From: a virus
DNA length: 34,785 nt
Reading direction: 5' to 3' (one strand)
IMG/VR virus record: IMGVR_UViG_3300033142_002178
Location: 1-34,785 of that record
Position numbers and translations under genes: made by a program. The first letter of the stretch is position 1. Each line of letters begins with the position of its first letter. The notes below the pieces were generated by a model. The model saw only the letters and a list, made by a program, of their open reading frames with translations. It was not told the origin of the DNA and searched no databases. Shown one piece after another: positions 8,339 through 18,118 of the stretch.

Positions 8339-8917
8339 ATGGGAGAAGCTGCCATCTTAGTGGCCGTAGTTGCTGGAACTGCTGGGGAAATGTATGAGCA
8401 AGGACAAGCGACCAATGCCAAGGAAGCTGCACTAGAACTCCAGCGAAAACAGCAAGAAACATTAGCGGCCCAAGAACAAATCCAGCGCGATGATATGCTG
8501 CGTAGGGTTCAGGGTGAGCAACTAGCCCAGGCTGCGGCGGAGGGTATGGCTCCATCATCTGGTACGTTGGGTTCATTGCAGTTAGGTTCATATAATAAAT
8601 TTGCGGAATCAACTCAGACAGCGAAATCTAATTTGGCGATGAAGGAAATGGCTATAGACCAGCAAAAAAGCCAATTAGAAAGCCAGTACTGGGCGCAAAT
8701 GTTTGGGGATGTGTTTGGTGCTGCGGAGGGAATGGCTCAGGTTGGGGTTGGTGCAGGTGGTGGCGGTGGTGGAGGCGGTGGAGGAGATTGGATGGATGCC
8801 GGCTTTGGTAAAGAAAGTCCCGGACTAATGGCACCTACTACTAAGAAACCCAATTTAGTGGATACGTATACAGACACCGACCCGTTTGCAAATTGGCTTC
8901 ATGAGAATGGTGAATAA
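8339..8917 (+). CDS. Internal virion protein, gp14-like ejection protein
   Basis: A 192-aa protein (T7 gp14 is 196 aa) in the gp14 position. The N-terminus is a hydrophobic Ala/Val segment (residues 3-15), followed by a long Gln/Glu/Ala-rich helix (about 22-60), a pattern typical of podovirus internal protein B. A run of ten Gly follows GAG at about residues 140-150. Such proteins are ejected into the outer membrane during infection. Strong RBS AAGGAGGAG. Assignment rests mainly on position, length and composition. Confidence 0.7.
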   Translation: MGEAAILVAVVAGTAGEMYEQGQATNAKEAALELQRKQQETLAAQEQIQRDDMLRRVQGEQLAQAAAEGMAPSSGTLGSLQLGSYNKFAESTQTAKSNLAMKEMAIDQQKSQLESQYWAQMFGDVFGAAEGMAQVGVGAGGGGGGGGGGDWMDAGFGKESPGLMAPTTKKPNLVDTYTDTDPFANWLHENGE

Positions 8918-8919
8918 AT

Positions 8920-11265
8920 ATGGTAACGGCAAAATATACAGAAAGCACACCAGTCCAGCCAGTTGATTTCACAGCGGCAGCCGGTGCAGGTGCTGAAGCT
9001 TGGGCTAAAACTGCTCAAGAAGTAAGCAGTGACGCTTTTAAAAGATTAACTAATCTGAAGATGGAAGAGGCTGTAACTCAGGGAAATATCGAAGGGGCCA
9101 AAGGCACTGAAGCTCAACCCATGTCGGGTGGCACGGCGTATGCCACACGATTTAATCAAGCGCTAGAACAATCAGCTCAGATAGATGTTCACACCAAGAC
9201 TCTCGACCACCTCTCGCAATTGAATCAGGAGTATACCGCCAAGCCCGCGACCATCGCTAATGCTCAAGAATATGCGGCAAAAGGTGAGGCGTGGGTAGCT
9301 GGGGTCATACAACACGCTCCAGCGTCAATGCAAGGGATGGTGCAGAACACCCTTAAACCATTATGGCAGTCCTTTAAAGGGCAATACGGTGATTATACTT
9401 ATAAGCAACAACTCCAAAGCAACGAATTACAACAACGCCTCCAAATGCAACAAGTTATTAATAATGGCGGACTTGCTATTACCAAAGGTGGGTTGGTTGA
9501 CCAAACGCTCACCCAAAAACATTATGAAAAGAGCCAGGAACTCATCCTTTCCAAACCAGCCGTATCTAATGCCCAAAAATTAACTGCTCTAGAGCACCTA
9601 GCCGACACTAATGCTAACGCTTTTAATGATTACTTTTTTCAGACCACTAAGAACCAACTCCAAAACGCCGTAAATAGTAAGAATCAACCACAAATACAAG
9701 CAGCTCAGGACACTCTTAATAAATATGCGTCAGATTCTGGGGAGATTGCCCGTACCTTAAAACGTACTTATCCGAAGATACTAGGCAACTATCCTATGGT
9801 GGAAAAAATGGTCAGGCTCAAAGGCACTGAATACCGGCACGGTGTACAGGCTCAAGCACGACAACTCAAGCATGAATTTGATACTGCCCTGGAAAAACAA
9901 AAGCAAGGATACAAGGTTTCAGGAGAGGATATAGTAAACCTGTCTAGCGCGGTTGATCTTGTCCCCACTGGTAAGCAGTCCCTAGAAAAGATTAAAGATT
10001 GGAACAGCTTCCTAGCCGACGTTGATGATGCCGCAAACCAGGTTGGTGGATATCAATCCCGATTACAAAAAGAAACCAACCCCGACAAAATTAAATATCT
10101 AACGCACTTACAGCACCTGCAAGATACGAACTCCGCAGCGTATTTGAATCGAATCAATCGGGACCACGACTTGGCTCAGACGATGCCACTAGCGGCCAAT
10201 TATCTCCCCAACCAACAACGCAACATTAAAACCGCGCTCAACGACCCGCAATTAGGGAATAATTTGCTAAATGATAAATATAACTCTATCGACAAACACG
10301 GCATATTAAATGCTATAGACCAGAGGAAGCTACAAGGCCACGCGTTAGGGATTTCCTCTGTGCCATTTTTTACTAATCGGCAGGCTAAAAATACAGTCGC
10401 TCACATCCAGTCAATGCCTACTGCGGTAGCTCGTGGCGAGGCTTGGAACAAACTCCGGACCCTCGGGATTGCACCCACAGATGTAGTGAGTCAAGTCAAG
10501 GATGCTGACCCAGCAGACATGGCAGACGCTGCATTCTCTAATAACCAAATAAGCGATATAGTAAAAAATTATAAAGTCATCCATGATGCAGCCCGCGATA
10601 AGTACAAAACTGATGTAGATACGAACGCAGCAAATCTACTGCAAAACCCCACGATGATATCTCTACAACAGGCCGTAAAGCCCAAACTATTCAAGACCAT
10701 CCAACAAGCAGTTCAAGGGATTGGCGATAGTTTGACCCTGGGCAATACGGTGCGGGGGCTTGATATGGACTTTACCCATGTGTTTGGGGGTTATCATGAA
10801 AGTACCCTTTGGGAGAGTGACCGAAACCAGATTATTGATTTTGTGTTAAAGGACATGGGTGTTAATAGATCGGAGACTCAACCGCTGTTAATTCCCCAAT
10901 CCGTCAAAGGGGTTGCAGTCAATGCATTTAAAGTAAGTCGGGGCGCAAATGCCCAAGCTAAAATCGCATATAAAGTGGCATGGACCCCATCTGGTGACGG
11001 TCCGGATTGGCATCACTATCTTGCAACTTACGGGTTTGGAGAGGCCCCTCGCGCAAAAGTTCTAGCCCAGTATAAAGAGCTATTTACACAAATTGGTGAA
11101 CAAGCCAATGCAGATAATCGTGCTGCCTACTTTATTAACTATTCAGCCCATCAATATGCAGCGGTTAGTGGCAGTGGGGTTCTTATGTATTATAAAAACG
11201 CTGACGGTAGCCGAGGTAACCGCATGGTTGGCGATATAACTGCATTGGAAGAAGGACACCTGTAA
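8920..11265 (+). CDS. Internal virion protein, gp15-like
   Basis: A 781-aa protein (T7 gp15 is 746 aa) in the gp15 position. It is mostly alpha-helical and Gln/Asn/Ala-rich, with repeated helical segments such as NELQQRLQMQQ and no membrane segment or signal. T7-like gp15 assembles the periplasmic part of the ejectosome. The C-terminus overlaps the next start by 1 nt (TAATG). It is weakly conserved in sequence, so the call rests on context, size and composition. Confidence 0.7.
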   Translation: MVTAKYTESTPVQPVDFTAAAGAGAEAWAKTAQEVSSDAFKRLTNLKMEEAVTQGNIEGAKGTEAQPMSGGTAYATRFNQALEQSAQIDVHTKTLDHLSQLNQEYTAKPATIANAQEYAAKGEAWVAGVIQHAPASMQGMVQNTLKPLWQSFKGQYGDYTYKQQLQSNELQQRLQMQQVINNGGLAITKGGLVDQTLTQKHYEKSQELILSKPAVSNAQKLTALEHLADTNANAFNDYFFQTTKNQLQNAVNSKNQPQIQAAQDTLNKYASDSGEIARTLKRTYPKILGNYPMVEKMVRLKGTEYRHGVQAQARQLKHEFDTALEKQKQGYKVSGEDIVNLSSAVDLVPTGKQSLEKIKDWNSFLADVDDAANQVGGYQSRLQKETNPDKIKYLTHLQHLQDTNSAAYLNRINRDHDLAQTMPLAANYLPNQQRNIKTALNDPQLGNNLLNDKYNSIDKHGILNAIDQRKLQGHALGISSVPFFTNRQAKNTVAHIQSMPTAVARGEAWNKLRTLGIAPTDVVSQVKDADPADMADAAFSNNQISDIVKNYKVIHDAARDKYKTDVDTNAANLLQNPTMISLQQAVKPKLFKTIQQAVQGIGDSLTLGNTVRGLDMDFTHVFGGYHESTLWESDRNQIIDFVLKDMGVNRSETQPLLIPQSVKGVAVNAFKVSRGANAQAKIAYKVAWTPSGDGPDWHHYLATYGFGEAPRAKVLAQYKELFTQIGEQANADNRAAYFINYSAHQYAAVSGSGVLMYYKNADGSRGNRMVGDITALEEGHL

Positions 11266-13811
11266 TGGCAGACACTTTAATAAGCGATTTTGGCACTCCT
11301 GAAGAGGATATACGCACGGGCACAGGCCCCGAGAGTGTTGAGGAATTACGCCAAGAAGGTAGAGATGAGGAAGATGCTTATAATAAACAGCAAAAAGAAC
11401 TAGCCGAAGAATCTACCAGAATCCCAGAATCCACCGAGCCCTCAACTATTGCTCAGGTTGCTAAGTTTGGGGTTGGTACTGTTGGTAAGTTTTTTACTGA
11501 TGAACTGAGCCCTTGGCGGATTGGTGCAAATTTCATAGCGCAAAACTTATACACGCGCACGAACTTAGTACCTTATATGCAAGATTACCCGAGCCTGGAG
11601 CGGATGGGTCCTGAAGAGTTGAAAGCAAAACTTGCCAGCGACACCTATACCATGGGAGCTACATTATTTGGCAGGCATGGACTCACAGTAGGAGAACAAA
11701 TTACCCCACAACATATAAACGCGGTCAATCAAGGCGTTAGTACTATCGCTTCGTCTACTCTGGGGGTTGGTAATCCGGTAGATAAAAAATTCCAAGAAGC
11801 CCACGAATGGTTTCAGAAGGTCCAAGGCACCAATATCTTAGCCAACACTGTGGCTGATTTGACAAGTGATATAGTGAGATTTGCGCCGGGGATGAAAGCG
11901 GCGGAGAAATCATTTGATTATCTATTTAGTAGTGCTGGTGGGGCTAAAGTTCTGGAGTCCTTATCCAAAATCGGTGTAGGAGGTGCGGTTGCTGGGAAAA
12001 TAACCGAGTCTTTTTTAAATGCACCACCGGTAGCTAAGGCAGCTATGGCTAAAGTCCTCAGTAAAATCCCATTCATATCTGAGAACGGCGCAACCAGATT
12101 AACCACGGCGTTAGTCAGGGGCGCTATTGGTGGCTTAGGGTGGGAGCTTAAGAAAAAATCCCTCGAGAATCTATTTCACGCATCGACAGGAACCCCCTAT
12201 GAAAACCCAGTTAATCAGTTAGCGGATGTGGGTAAAAGTATGTTATGGGGGGCGGGTTTAGATGGCGGTTTGAATTTGGTGGGGATGGCAGCTAGTCGGG
12301 TTGGGAAAGGTATTGTATCTGAAACCAAGCGCTTACGGCTCGCATATAAGGAGGAAATGAAAGCCGAGTTAGAAGCGGAAAAACAACCACATTATGAGAA
12401 GCTGGTTAAGAAATTAGAAGCAATCAAAAAGAGTAAAATAGCGGTAAAAGGGGAGGAGAAAGCTGGAAAGATAGCTAAGGTAGAGGCGGGCCATAAACTT
12501 CCTCACTATCAAACCTTGGTAGATAGGTTAGCTGCAATAAAACAATCCAAACTTGCGGCTAGCGCGGCCCATGAGGCTAAAAAAATTAGCGATACCCATG
12601 AGGCATTAAAATCCTATTATGCGGATGAAGGAAAGCGATTAAAGGATATAGGAACAGAAATTGAACTAGACCGCGTGTCGCGGGGTAAAGAATTATTCAA
12701 CATAAGTTTAGCTACCGACCAAGACCTGGCAAATATGGTTAACATGCATACGGAGGCGGCAGTAGGCACCGATGTAAATAATGTGTTGGGTTATTTGCAA
12801 TCCATGATAAGCAAAAATTTAAAAAATACCTCATTAGAAGACATCTCCGGAATGAGGCGTGCTCGGGACGAACTGCATGAGAAATCCATTACTGACCGCG
12901 TTGAGGTTGATGAGCTATTTAAAGATATAAACAAGTTCACAGATAAACAAATCCAAAATTTACCCTCGTCCTATTTAGCTGCTTTATATAAACAATTGCG
13001 TGAACTAGAATTTGAACCCACCCGCCACGCATATTTAAATGGCAAAAGATTAACTAAACTTATTACAGACACCTACCCCGGGATGAACATCTGGAAAACT
13101 CAAGTGCAAAATTTTATGGCTGGTGAGCGTAACTTGCGGGGGGAGCCATTACAACGACAACTGGCTATTAGAGAGCATACCTCAGATATAGAAAGTGAAA
13201 TCCAATATACGGAAAAATATCTTAAGAAAAATATCTTAAAAGCCAAAAATCGCGCCAAACTTCAAAATAGGCTGAAGAATTTAAAAGCAGAAATAGCTAG
13301 CCATACCGTAGGTAGTAATTTAACTAGCCACGAATTACTTAAGGACTCCATCACTGACTTGCACTTATTAAGTGATGAAATGGACCGCAACCATCAGCTC
13401 AAACAAGCGTTAGATACTATTTTTACTGATGATTTGCATAAGTACACGGTGGCAATGGAAAATAATTCCCGCGCCTATTATTTAAATGAAAATCCTGCCG
13501 CTGAAGCTAGCAAAACTGCCGAAGAAGCGTTAGATGAGATAACGGAAGAGAAAGAGAAAAAGGAAAAGGGCGAAAGTGTTGGTACTGAAAAATCGGCATC
13601 TGAAGAATTAGGCGAAATTACTGGCACTTCTATGAAGCCGGATGAAGAGATTGAGCAACTTGGTCCAGAGCACACGGACGTACTCACGGAAGCGCAACAA
13701 CAAAGTTATCAGAAAAATATGGACTATATTATTAAGACTGAACGCAATCACAAAGGCATCCACAAATGGTTAAGTAAAGTCACGGCTTGTTTGACTGGCG
13801 GAGGTAAATAA
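11265..13811 (+). CDS. Large internal virion protein, gp16-like part 1
   Basis: An 848-aa protein in the T7 gp16 position. The N-terminus is acidic and probably flexible (residues 1-50). Residues 180-340 include Gly/Ala-rich amphipathic segments that could enter membranes (for example KIGVGGAVAGKI). Residues 360-460 form a charged coiled-coil-like region with an internal duplication: PHYEKLVKKLEAIKKSK (about 374) and PHYQTLVDRLAAIKQSK (about 412). The end is Glu/Lys-rich, finishing CLTGGGK. No lytic transglycosylase motif is evident. It is probably ejected with its neighbours. Confidence 0.65.
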   Translation: MADTLISDFGTPEEDIRTGTGPESVEELRQEGRDEEDAYNKQQKELAEESTRIPESTEPSTIAQVAKFGVGTVGKFFTDELSPWRIGANFIAQNLYTRTNLVPYMQDYPSLERMGPEELKAKLASDTYTMGATLFGRHGLTVGEQITPQHINAVNQGVSTIASSTLGVGNPVDKKFQEAHEWFQKVQGTNILANTVADLTSDIVRFAPGMKAAEKSFDYLFSSAGGAKVLESLSKIGVGGAVAGKITESFLNAPPVAKAAMAKVLSKIPFISENGATRLTTALVRGAIGGLGWELKKKSLENLFHASTGTPYENPVNQLADVGKSMLWGAGLDGGLNLVGMAASRVGKGIVSETKRLRLAYKEEMKAELEAEKQPHYEKLVKKLEAIKKSKIAVKGEEKAGKIAKVEAGHKLPHYQTLVDRLAAIKQSKLAASAAHEAKKISDTHEALKSYYADEGKRLKDIGTEIELDRVSRGKELFNISLATDQDLANMVNMHTEAAVGTDVNNVLGYLQSMISKNLKNTSLEDISGMRRARDELHEKSITDRVEVDELFKDINKFTDKQIQNLPSSYLAALYKQLRELEFEPTRHAYLNGKRLTKLITDTYPGMNIWKTQVQNFMAGERNLRGEPLQRQLAIREHTSDIESEIQYTEKYLKKNILKAKNRAKLQNRLKNLKAEIASHTVGSNLTSHELLKDSITDLHLLSDEMDRNHQLKQALDTIFTDDLHKYTVAMENNSRAYYLNENPAAEASKTAEEALDEITEEKEKKEKGESVGTEKSASEELGEITGTSMKPDEEIEQLGPEHTDVLTEAQQQSYQKNMDYIIKTERNHKGIHKWLSKVTACLTGGGK

Positions 13812-16415
13812 ATGGCCATCAGAAAAAACCCACTTGGTCCCTGTATCGAGATGTTTAAGAAAGAAATCACCGCGATTGAATTATTAGACGGTCCAGATGA
13901 AAAAGCCACACCCAAAGAGATTGACTTGTTCGCCCGCAAGCAAGCTAGAGCTCTGAAGACTAGCATTGAAAAACAACTAAAAAGGAACGTACCCTTAACC
14001 GAAGCCACAAATATCGCCCAGAAAGCTTGGTTAGATAATCATGGGCGATGGTGGAGGGCTCATAAGGAGCACCTTTTACTTAAGACCAAAGCGCTGGCCG
14101 ATAATATTAAAGCCGCTGAAGTTTCCGTAGCTGAGGGTACTAAGCCGGTTCCTTCCTTAACTGGCAAGTTGGTGAATCAAGATTTTGCGTCATGGATGTC
14201 CAAAACTTATGATTCCCATTTGAACTTTTATGATAGACATGTCAAAGGGTCTATTTCAGAAATCCAAAATACTAATAAGATGGCTCTAGAATCAGCTTTT
14301 GTCCAAAAAATGACTAAAATTGCGGTGGAATTAAAGCTTAAGTACCATGATGTGCTCAATCATATGATTGACCCTGCGTTAGAGGGTAAAGTTAATAACT
14401 CAATTATGCAGGATTTACAAGATGATTCGGCCTCAAGTAGGATAGGACGCGCAGTTAAAGAAATTACTGACCAAATGCTTAAAATGCAACGTAGGGTGGG
14501 AATCAAAATACCAGATGCAGGGTCCGATTATATTATTAGCCAGAGTTGGAATCCTCAGAAAATGATGAATCCCTCAGACAGACTCTGGAATAAATACGAA
14601 AAACGCCCGAAAGAAACGCTAAATAAATTTGAATATGAAAATGCGGTAAGAAATATTTTTGCTAATGAAGTAGCTCGTCATTTGAATTGGGAGACCACCT
14701 ATCCAGATGAAGAAACCGGGACACTTATCCAGCGCATAGACTTAACCAAGCGAGCTTTTGATAGTATTTTAGGGGAATATAATAATGGCGACCGGCCTAT
14801 GGAAGGGCGGATGGGTGAGGGTTTCATGTCCTATTTAGAAAACCGTTCGCGCCGGCTCCATGCTAAAGATGGTGAAGGTCGAGCCCAAATGGGAGCCACC
14901 TACGGACGTACTTTATTAGAGAATTTGCAGCGGCAGTTTCATTTTGTAGCTAAGAACACTGCGTTAGTGCAGAAGTTAGGCCCTGAACCTGAGGCAGTTC
15001 ATCAGGAAATCAAAGCTTATTGGAAAGAAAAATCTACGCTTGATGAATGGCCAGACCGCGAAAACGAAATTGATGAAGCGTTTAATAGCTACACTAAATT
15101 TGATTATGCCAGGGGTGGATTAGAGAAAGTAACTTTGGCTAAGAATTTAAAATTAGGCACCAGTTTCTTCAGCCTGGGTAATATGGGGGTTAATTCTTTT
15201 CCTGATTCAGCAGTTATGCTTTCTTATTTGCGTGCCATGAATGCTTCGGATAAAGCCAAGACTATCATGCATGCTTTTTCTCATTTCTTCTTTAAGAAGA
15301 CTCGGGAAAATGACCAGCCCTTCTTAGATTTGTTTAATATGGCTGAGGCTTCATTTAGAGACGCTATTACCGAAGTAACTTTAAACTCTGAACATAGCAA
15401 TTATGAACCAAACAGGAATATAGGCAAAGCTGCCCATTTTATGGGTTGGTTGGGGGGTCTAAGCAAATGGGACCAAGCTTTAAAATTAGCTATCAATAAA
15501 ACCTGGTCCAAGAAATTACTTAAAGAAAAATCACTTGAATATAAAGACCTACCCACTGAAACCAAAGATATATATAACCAATTCAACATTACGGAAGCTG
15601 AGCACAATTATTTACGTAATGTGGATGTAGCGGAAGTTAGATTAGGTGGTGAGGGTTATCTAGCTCCACGCGAATATGACAAGCTGACGGATAAGCAAAT
15701 CTCTGAAATGTATGGTATCTCTCCACGCAAAAAAGTTATGATAGACCAACTCCGCCTGGGGTTAGCCACTAGATTTACTACCGCGATGATGTATCAGTCT
15801 AATTATGTGGTTCCTGAGTTAAACGCTCGGGGTGATAGGATGTATCAGCTCCATCAAGTCGCTAATGCCCAGACCGGAGCTACCGTTTATATCCTATGGG
15901 AACTTCTGGCCCAATATAAGAAATGGGCATTTAACTTTTCGAGCAATGTGTTAGGGCGTATTAATCAGGGGCGGGGCACAAAAACTAGTAAAATCGCACA
16001 GAATTTAGAAATCGCCGTGGGTACTGGGGCTCTGTTTTCGATGCTAGACTATTTGAAAGCCGCCGTAACCAATCAGCCAGTTCCGGATTATAATAAGGAT
16101 GATCCTATTACTTCGGTATTTAAACACGTACTTAACTCTTCTATTTCCAATTTTGGGGCATGGGGGTTAGTGTTTAATGCCATATCAGATTTGCCAACAG
16201 GTCAAGTGCAAGGGATTAAGGCTCCAGGAATGTCTACTGTCGCTCACTGGGGTCATGATTTTTTCGCCGTAGCGAGACCAGGCCCGCGTGGGAATAGGTT
16301 TGATAATGTCTTAACACTCGGCCGCGATGTGGCTAATTTGAATTTTCCGTTCGGGATTCTACTTAACCAGGTTCTGGCGAGAATGTATACTAACGATGAT
16401 AAAAGAATTTATTAG
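13812..16415 (+). CDS. Large internal virion protein, part 2 (ejection protein)
   Basis: An 867-aa protein that begins directly after the previous stop, with GGAGG as RBS. The opening (RKNPLGPCIEMFKKEI) resembles the start of large polyvalent or ejection proteins of podoviruses. The body is helical, with the region ENRSRRLHAKDGEGRA (about 345) and FVAKNTALVQKLGPEPEAV (about 379). A C-terminal segment with Gly/Phe/Ala (about 765-790) may be amphipathic. Together with its partner it totals 1,715 aa, against 1,318 for T7 gp16. The gp16 role may therefore be split over two genes. No enzymatic motif is certain. Confidence 0.6.
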   Translation: MAIRKNPLGPCIEMFKKEITAIELLDGPDEKATPKEIDLFARKQARALKTSIEKQLKRNVPLTEATNIAQKAWLDNHGRWWRAHKEHLLLKTKALADNIKAAEVSVAEGTKPVPSLTGKLVNQDFASWMSKTYDSHLNFYDRHVKGSISEIQNTNKMALESAFVQKMTKIAVELKLKYHDVLNHMIDPALEGKVNNSIMQDLQDDSASSRIGRAVKEITDQMLKMQRRVGIKIPDAGSDYIISQSWNPQKMMNPSDRLWNKYEKRPKETLNKFEYENAVRNIFANEVARHLNWETTYPDEETGTLIQRIDLTKRAFDSILGEYNNGDRPMEGRMGEGFMSYLENRSRRLHAKDGEGRAQMGATYGRTLLENLQRQFHFVAKNTALVQKLGPEPEAVHQEIKAYWKEKSTLDEWPDRENEIDEAFNSYTKFDYARGGLEKVTLAKNLKLGTSFFSLGNMGVNSFPDSAVMLSYLRAMNASDKAKTIMHAFSHFFFKKTRENDQPFLDLFNMAEASFRDAITEVTLNSEHSNYEPNRNIGKAAHFMGWLGGLSKWDQALKLAINKTWSKKLLKEKSLEYKDLPTETKDIYNQFNITEAEHNYLRNVDVAEVRLGGEGYLAPREYDKLTDKQISEMYGISPRKKVMIDQLRLGLATRFTTAMMYQSNYVVPELNARGDRMYQLHQVANAQTGATVYILWELLAQYKKWAFNFSSNVLGRINQGRGTKTSKIAQNLEIAVGTGALFSMLDYLKAAVTNQPVPDYNKDDPITSVFKHVLNSSISNFGAWGLVFNAISDLPTGQVQGIKAPGMSTVAHWGHDFFAVARPGPRGNRFDNVLTLGRDVANLNFPFGILLNQVLARMYTNDDKRIY

Positions 16416-16424
16416 GGGAAGATA

Positions 16425-17903
16425 ATGGCAATTCCAGAATACGCATATACGCAAACAGTCGGCAAAAAAACAATGGCGAATGCGGAATTAACTTCTGCAT
16501 GGGTCATGTTTATTAATGTTAAGGCCGATATCATTGTATATAAACAAGCCGCAGCCGGGGGCCCAGCCGTCCTCATCCCCGCCGCAGAGTATACAGTTAC
16601 CATCACTCCGGCCGCACCGTGGGAATTCACCTGGACATACTCAGGAGGAACACCTATCCCCGCAACGGATTACATTATCATCTTCCGTAGAGTTGCAGCT
16701 ATTTTTAACGATTTCCAACCCGGTGCATTTTTAAACGCGGACACTTTAAACGAAGCATTTAATATCGAAACCTTAGCCAATAATGACCAAGGATATTATC
16801 AGCAATTTTCAAAGCCCGGGTATAATGACGAGACCTTAGCCGAACACGGGGTTTTTGCGCCCCCACTGAGCCCGGGACAGGACGATTACCATAACCCTAA
16901 ATTACCTCAGACCGAATATGATTTACCGTATCTGGCAGAAAATCCAGCTAATCCAGGTGATAAGTATGTGTGGGCTTTTGAAGTTAGCGCGTTAGGTCCT
17001 CCTCGTACAGGCGAGTTCGTGAGCACTGTATTATCAGCAGCAGGCACACCTACGGCTGGCGAGTTAAAAAATGAATTACAACGCGAGTGCACAGGTGGTC
17101 CTCCTGGTACGAATATTGTCGGGACTTGCACTACCACTATTGATGCGCTGGGATGGACAACACCGCCGGGGATGACTGTTACGGAATATTTCGGCAATCT
17201 TTATCATAGTGATGCGGGCAATCCTACTCAGAATGGCGCGACGCTGGTTGGTTATGGCGGATGGTCTGGATATACTTCTGTTGCTGGTGCTCTGGACGCG
17301 CTCAAAAGTACGGCTGCGGCGGAGGGTGGTTATTTGGTGGGGTATAATGGTTGGGGGATTGCGGATGCTACTGTTTCGGGAGCTCTTCAACGGTTGAATG
17401 ACGCAGCGACATCGCCCACTGATTCTGGAGCTACTCATGTTAAGTTTTGGGATACTAACCCTCTAGTGCCTGTATCTAAGTCTGTTCAAGAGGGTTTGAA
17501 TGAGTTATACAGCTTATCCGCTCCCATCATTTTGCAAGTAACACTGCCATTTGGTAGTCTCGCCGTCGTCAATGTCGGAACTCTTCCCCCTTCTGCTATT
17601 GCCAATGGCTACCGAGCTGTGCAACGCATCGTTTTATCCGTACGGGCTATTCCTGACCCTGGGTCTCCCGGTTTGCCTGACAACGACTTCTATTCCGTTG
17701 AGCTCTCCCCCGATATCTCTGGTGTTGGCAACTTTGTTGGCACAACACGCATAGGTCACGTGTGGTTGAACGTCGTCGGCACTTGGACGGCAATGCAGTT
17801 TATAATTAACGCAGCCGGTTTAATTACTGTTCAAAAACTCCTCGCTACCTTCCCCAATGATTGGGAAATAAAGGCTACGGCTTACCTAAACACGGAAGTT
17901 TAA
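16425..17903 (+). CDS. Tail fibre protein (T7 gp17-like N-terminal domain)
   Basis: A 492-aa protein. Residues 1-140 match the virion-attachment domain of T7-type fibres: a Thr/Val-rich beta domain, the TDYIIIFRR strand, FQPGAFLNADTLNEAF and the helix ETLANNDQ. The middle (about 260-360) has repeats with a GA-x-LVGY-x-GW-x(6)-V-x-GAL-x-L pattern, common in fibre shafts of podoviruses. The C-terminal 130 residues form a separate beta-rich receptor-binding region. RBS AGGGGAAG. It would set host range by binding a surface polysaccharide or protein. Confidence 0.85.
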   Translation: MAIPEYAYTQTVGKKTMANAELTSAWVMFINVKADIIVYKQAAAGGPAVLIPAAEYTVTITPAAPWEFTWTYSGGTPIPATDYIIIFRRVAAIFNDFQPGAFLNADTLNEAFNIETLANNDQGYYQQFSKPGYNDETLAEHGVFAPPLSPGQDDYHNPKLPQTEYDLPYLAENPANPGDKYVWAFEVSALGPPRTGEFVSTVLSAAGTPTAGELKNELQRECTGGPPGTNIVGTCTTTIDALGWTTPPGMTVTEYFGNLYHSDAGNPTQNGATLVGYGGWSGYTSVAGALDALKSTAAAEGGYLVGYNGWGIADATVSGALQRLNDAATSPTDSGATHVKFWDTNPLVPVSKSVQEGLNELYSLSAPIILQVTLPFGSLAVVNVGTLPPSAIANGYRAVQRIVLSVRAIPDPGSPGLPDNDFYSVELSPDISGVGNFVGTTRIGHVWLNVVGTWTAMQFIINAAGLITVQKLLATFPNDWEIKATAYLNTEV

Positions 17904-18118
17904 TGAAGAAAAAGCTTTTAATAATAACTGGAGGGCTTGCGATCCTTTTAGGACTGGAGCTCTCCGGCGTTAATGCGAAATATATTGACGAAATACAACA
18001 GTACCTAAAGATGGTAATAAGCGTCTATTTGGCCTCCGATGCGACGGGTGATATCCTCAAGCTACTTACTCAGAATTTATTAAGTAAAGATGTTAAAAGT
18101 CCGAACCTTACCGACTGA
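17903..18118 (+). CDS. Small membrane protein, putative holin
   Basis: A 71-aa protein starting at the ATG that overlaps the fibre stop by 1 nt (TAATG). Residues 5-25 are a strongly hydrophobic segment after three Lys. The rest is amphipathic (KYIDEIQQYLKMVISVYL) with a polar tail. Its place between tail fibre and large terminase matches T7 gene 17.5, a 67-aa holin. Only one clear membrane segment is visible, and the VNA at its end could also be a signal peptidase site. An exported small protein is therefore an alternative. Confidence 0.6.
   Translation: MKKKLLIITGGLAILLGLELSGVNAKYIDEIQQYLKMVISVYLASDATGDILKLLTQNLLSKDVKSPNLTD

Noticed and set aside
8750-8795. Poly-Gly run in the gp14-like gene as a collagen-like or host-binding repeat
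   Set aside because: A plain Gly run without Gly-X-Y periodicity; best read as a flexible linker.
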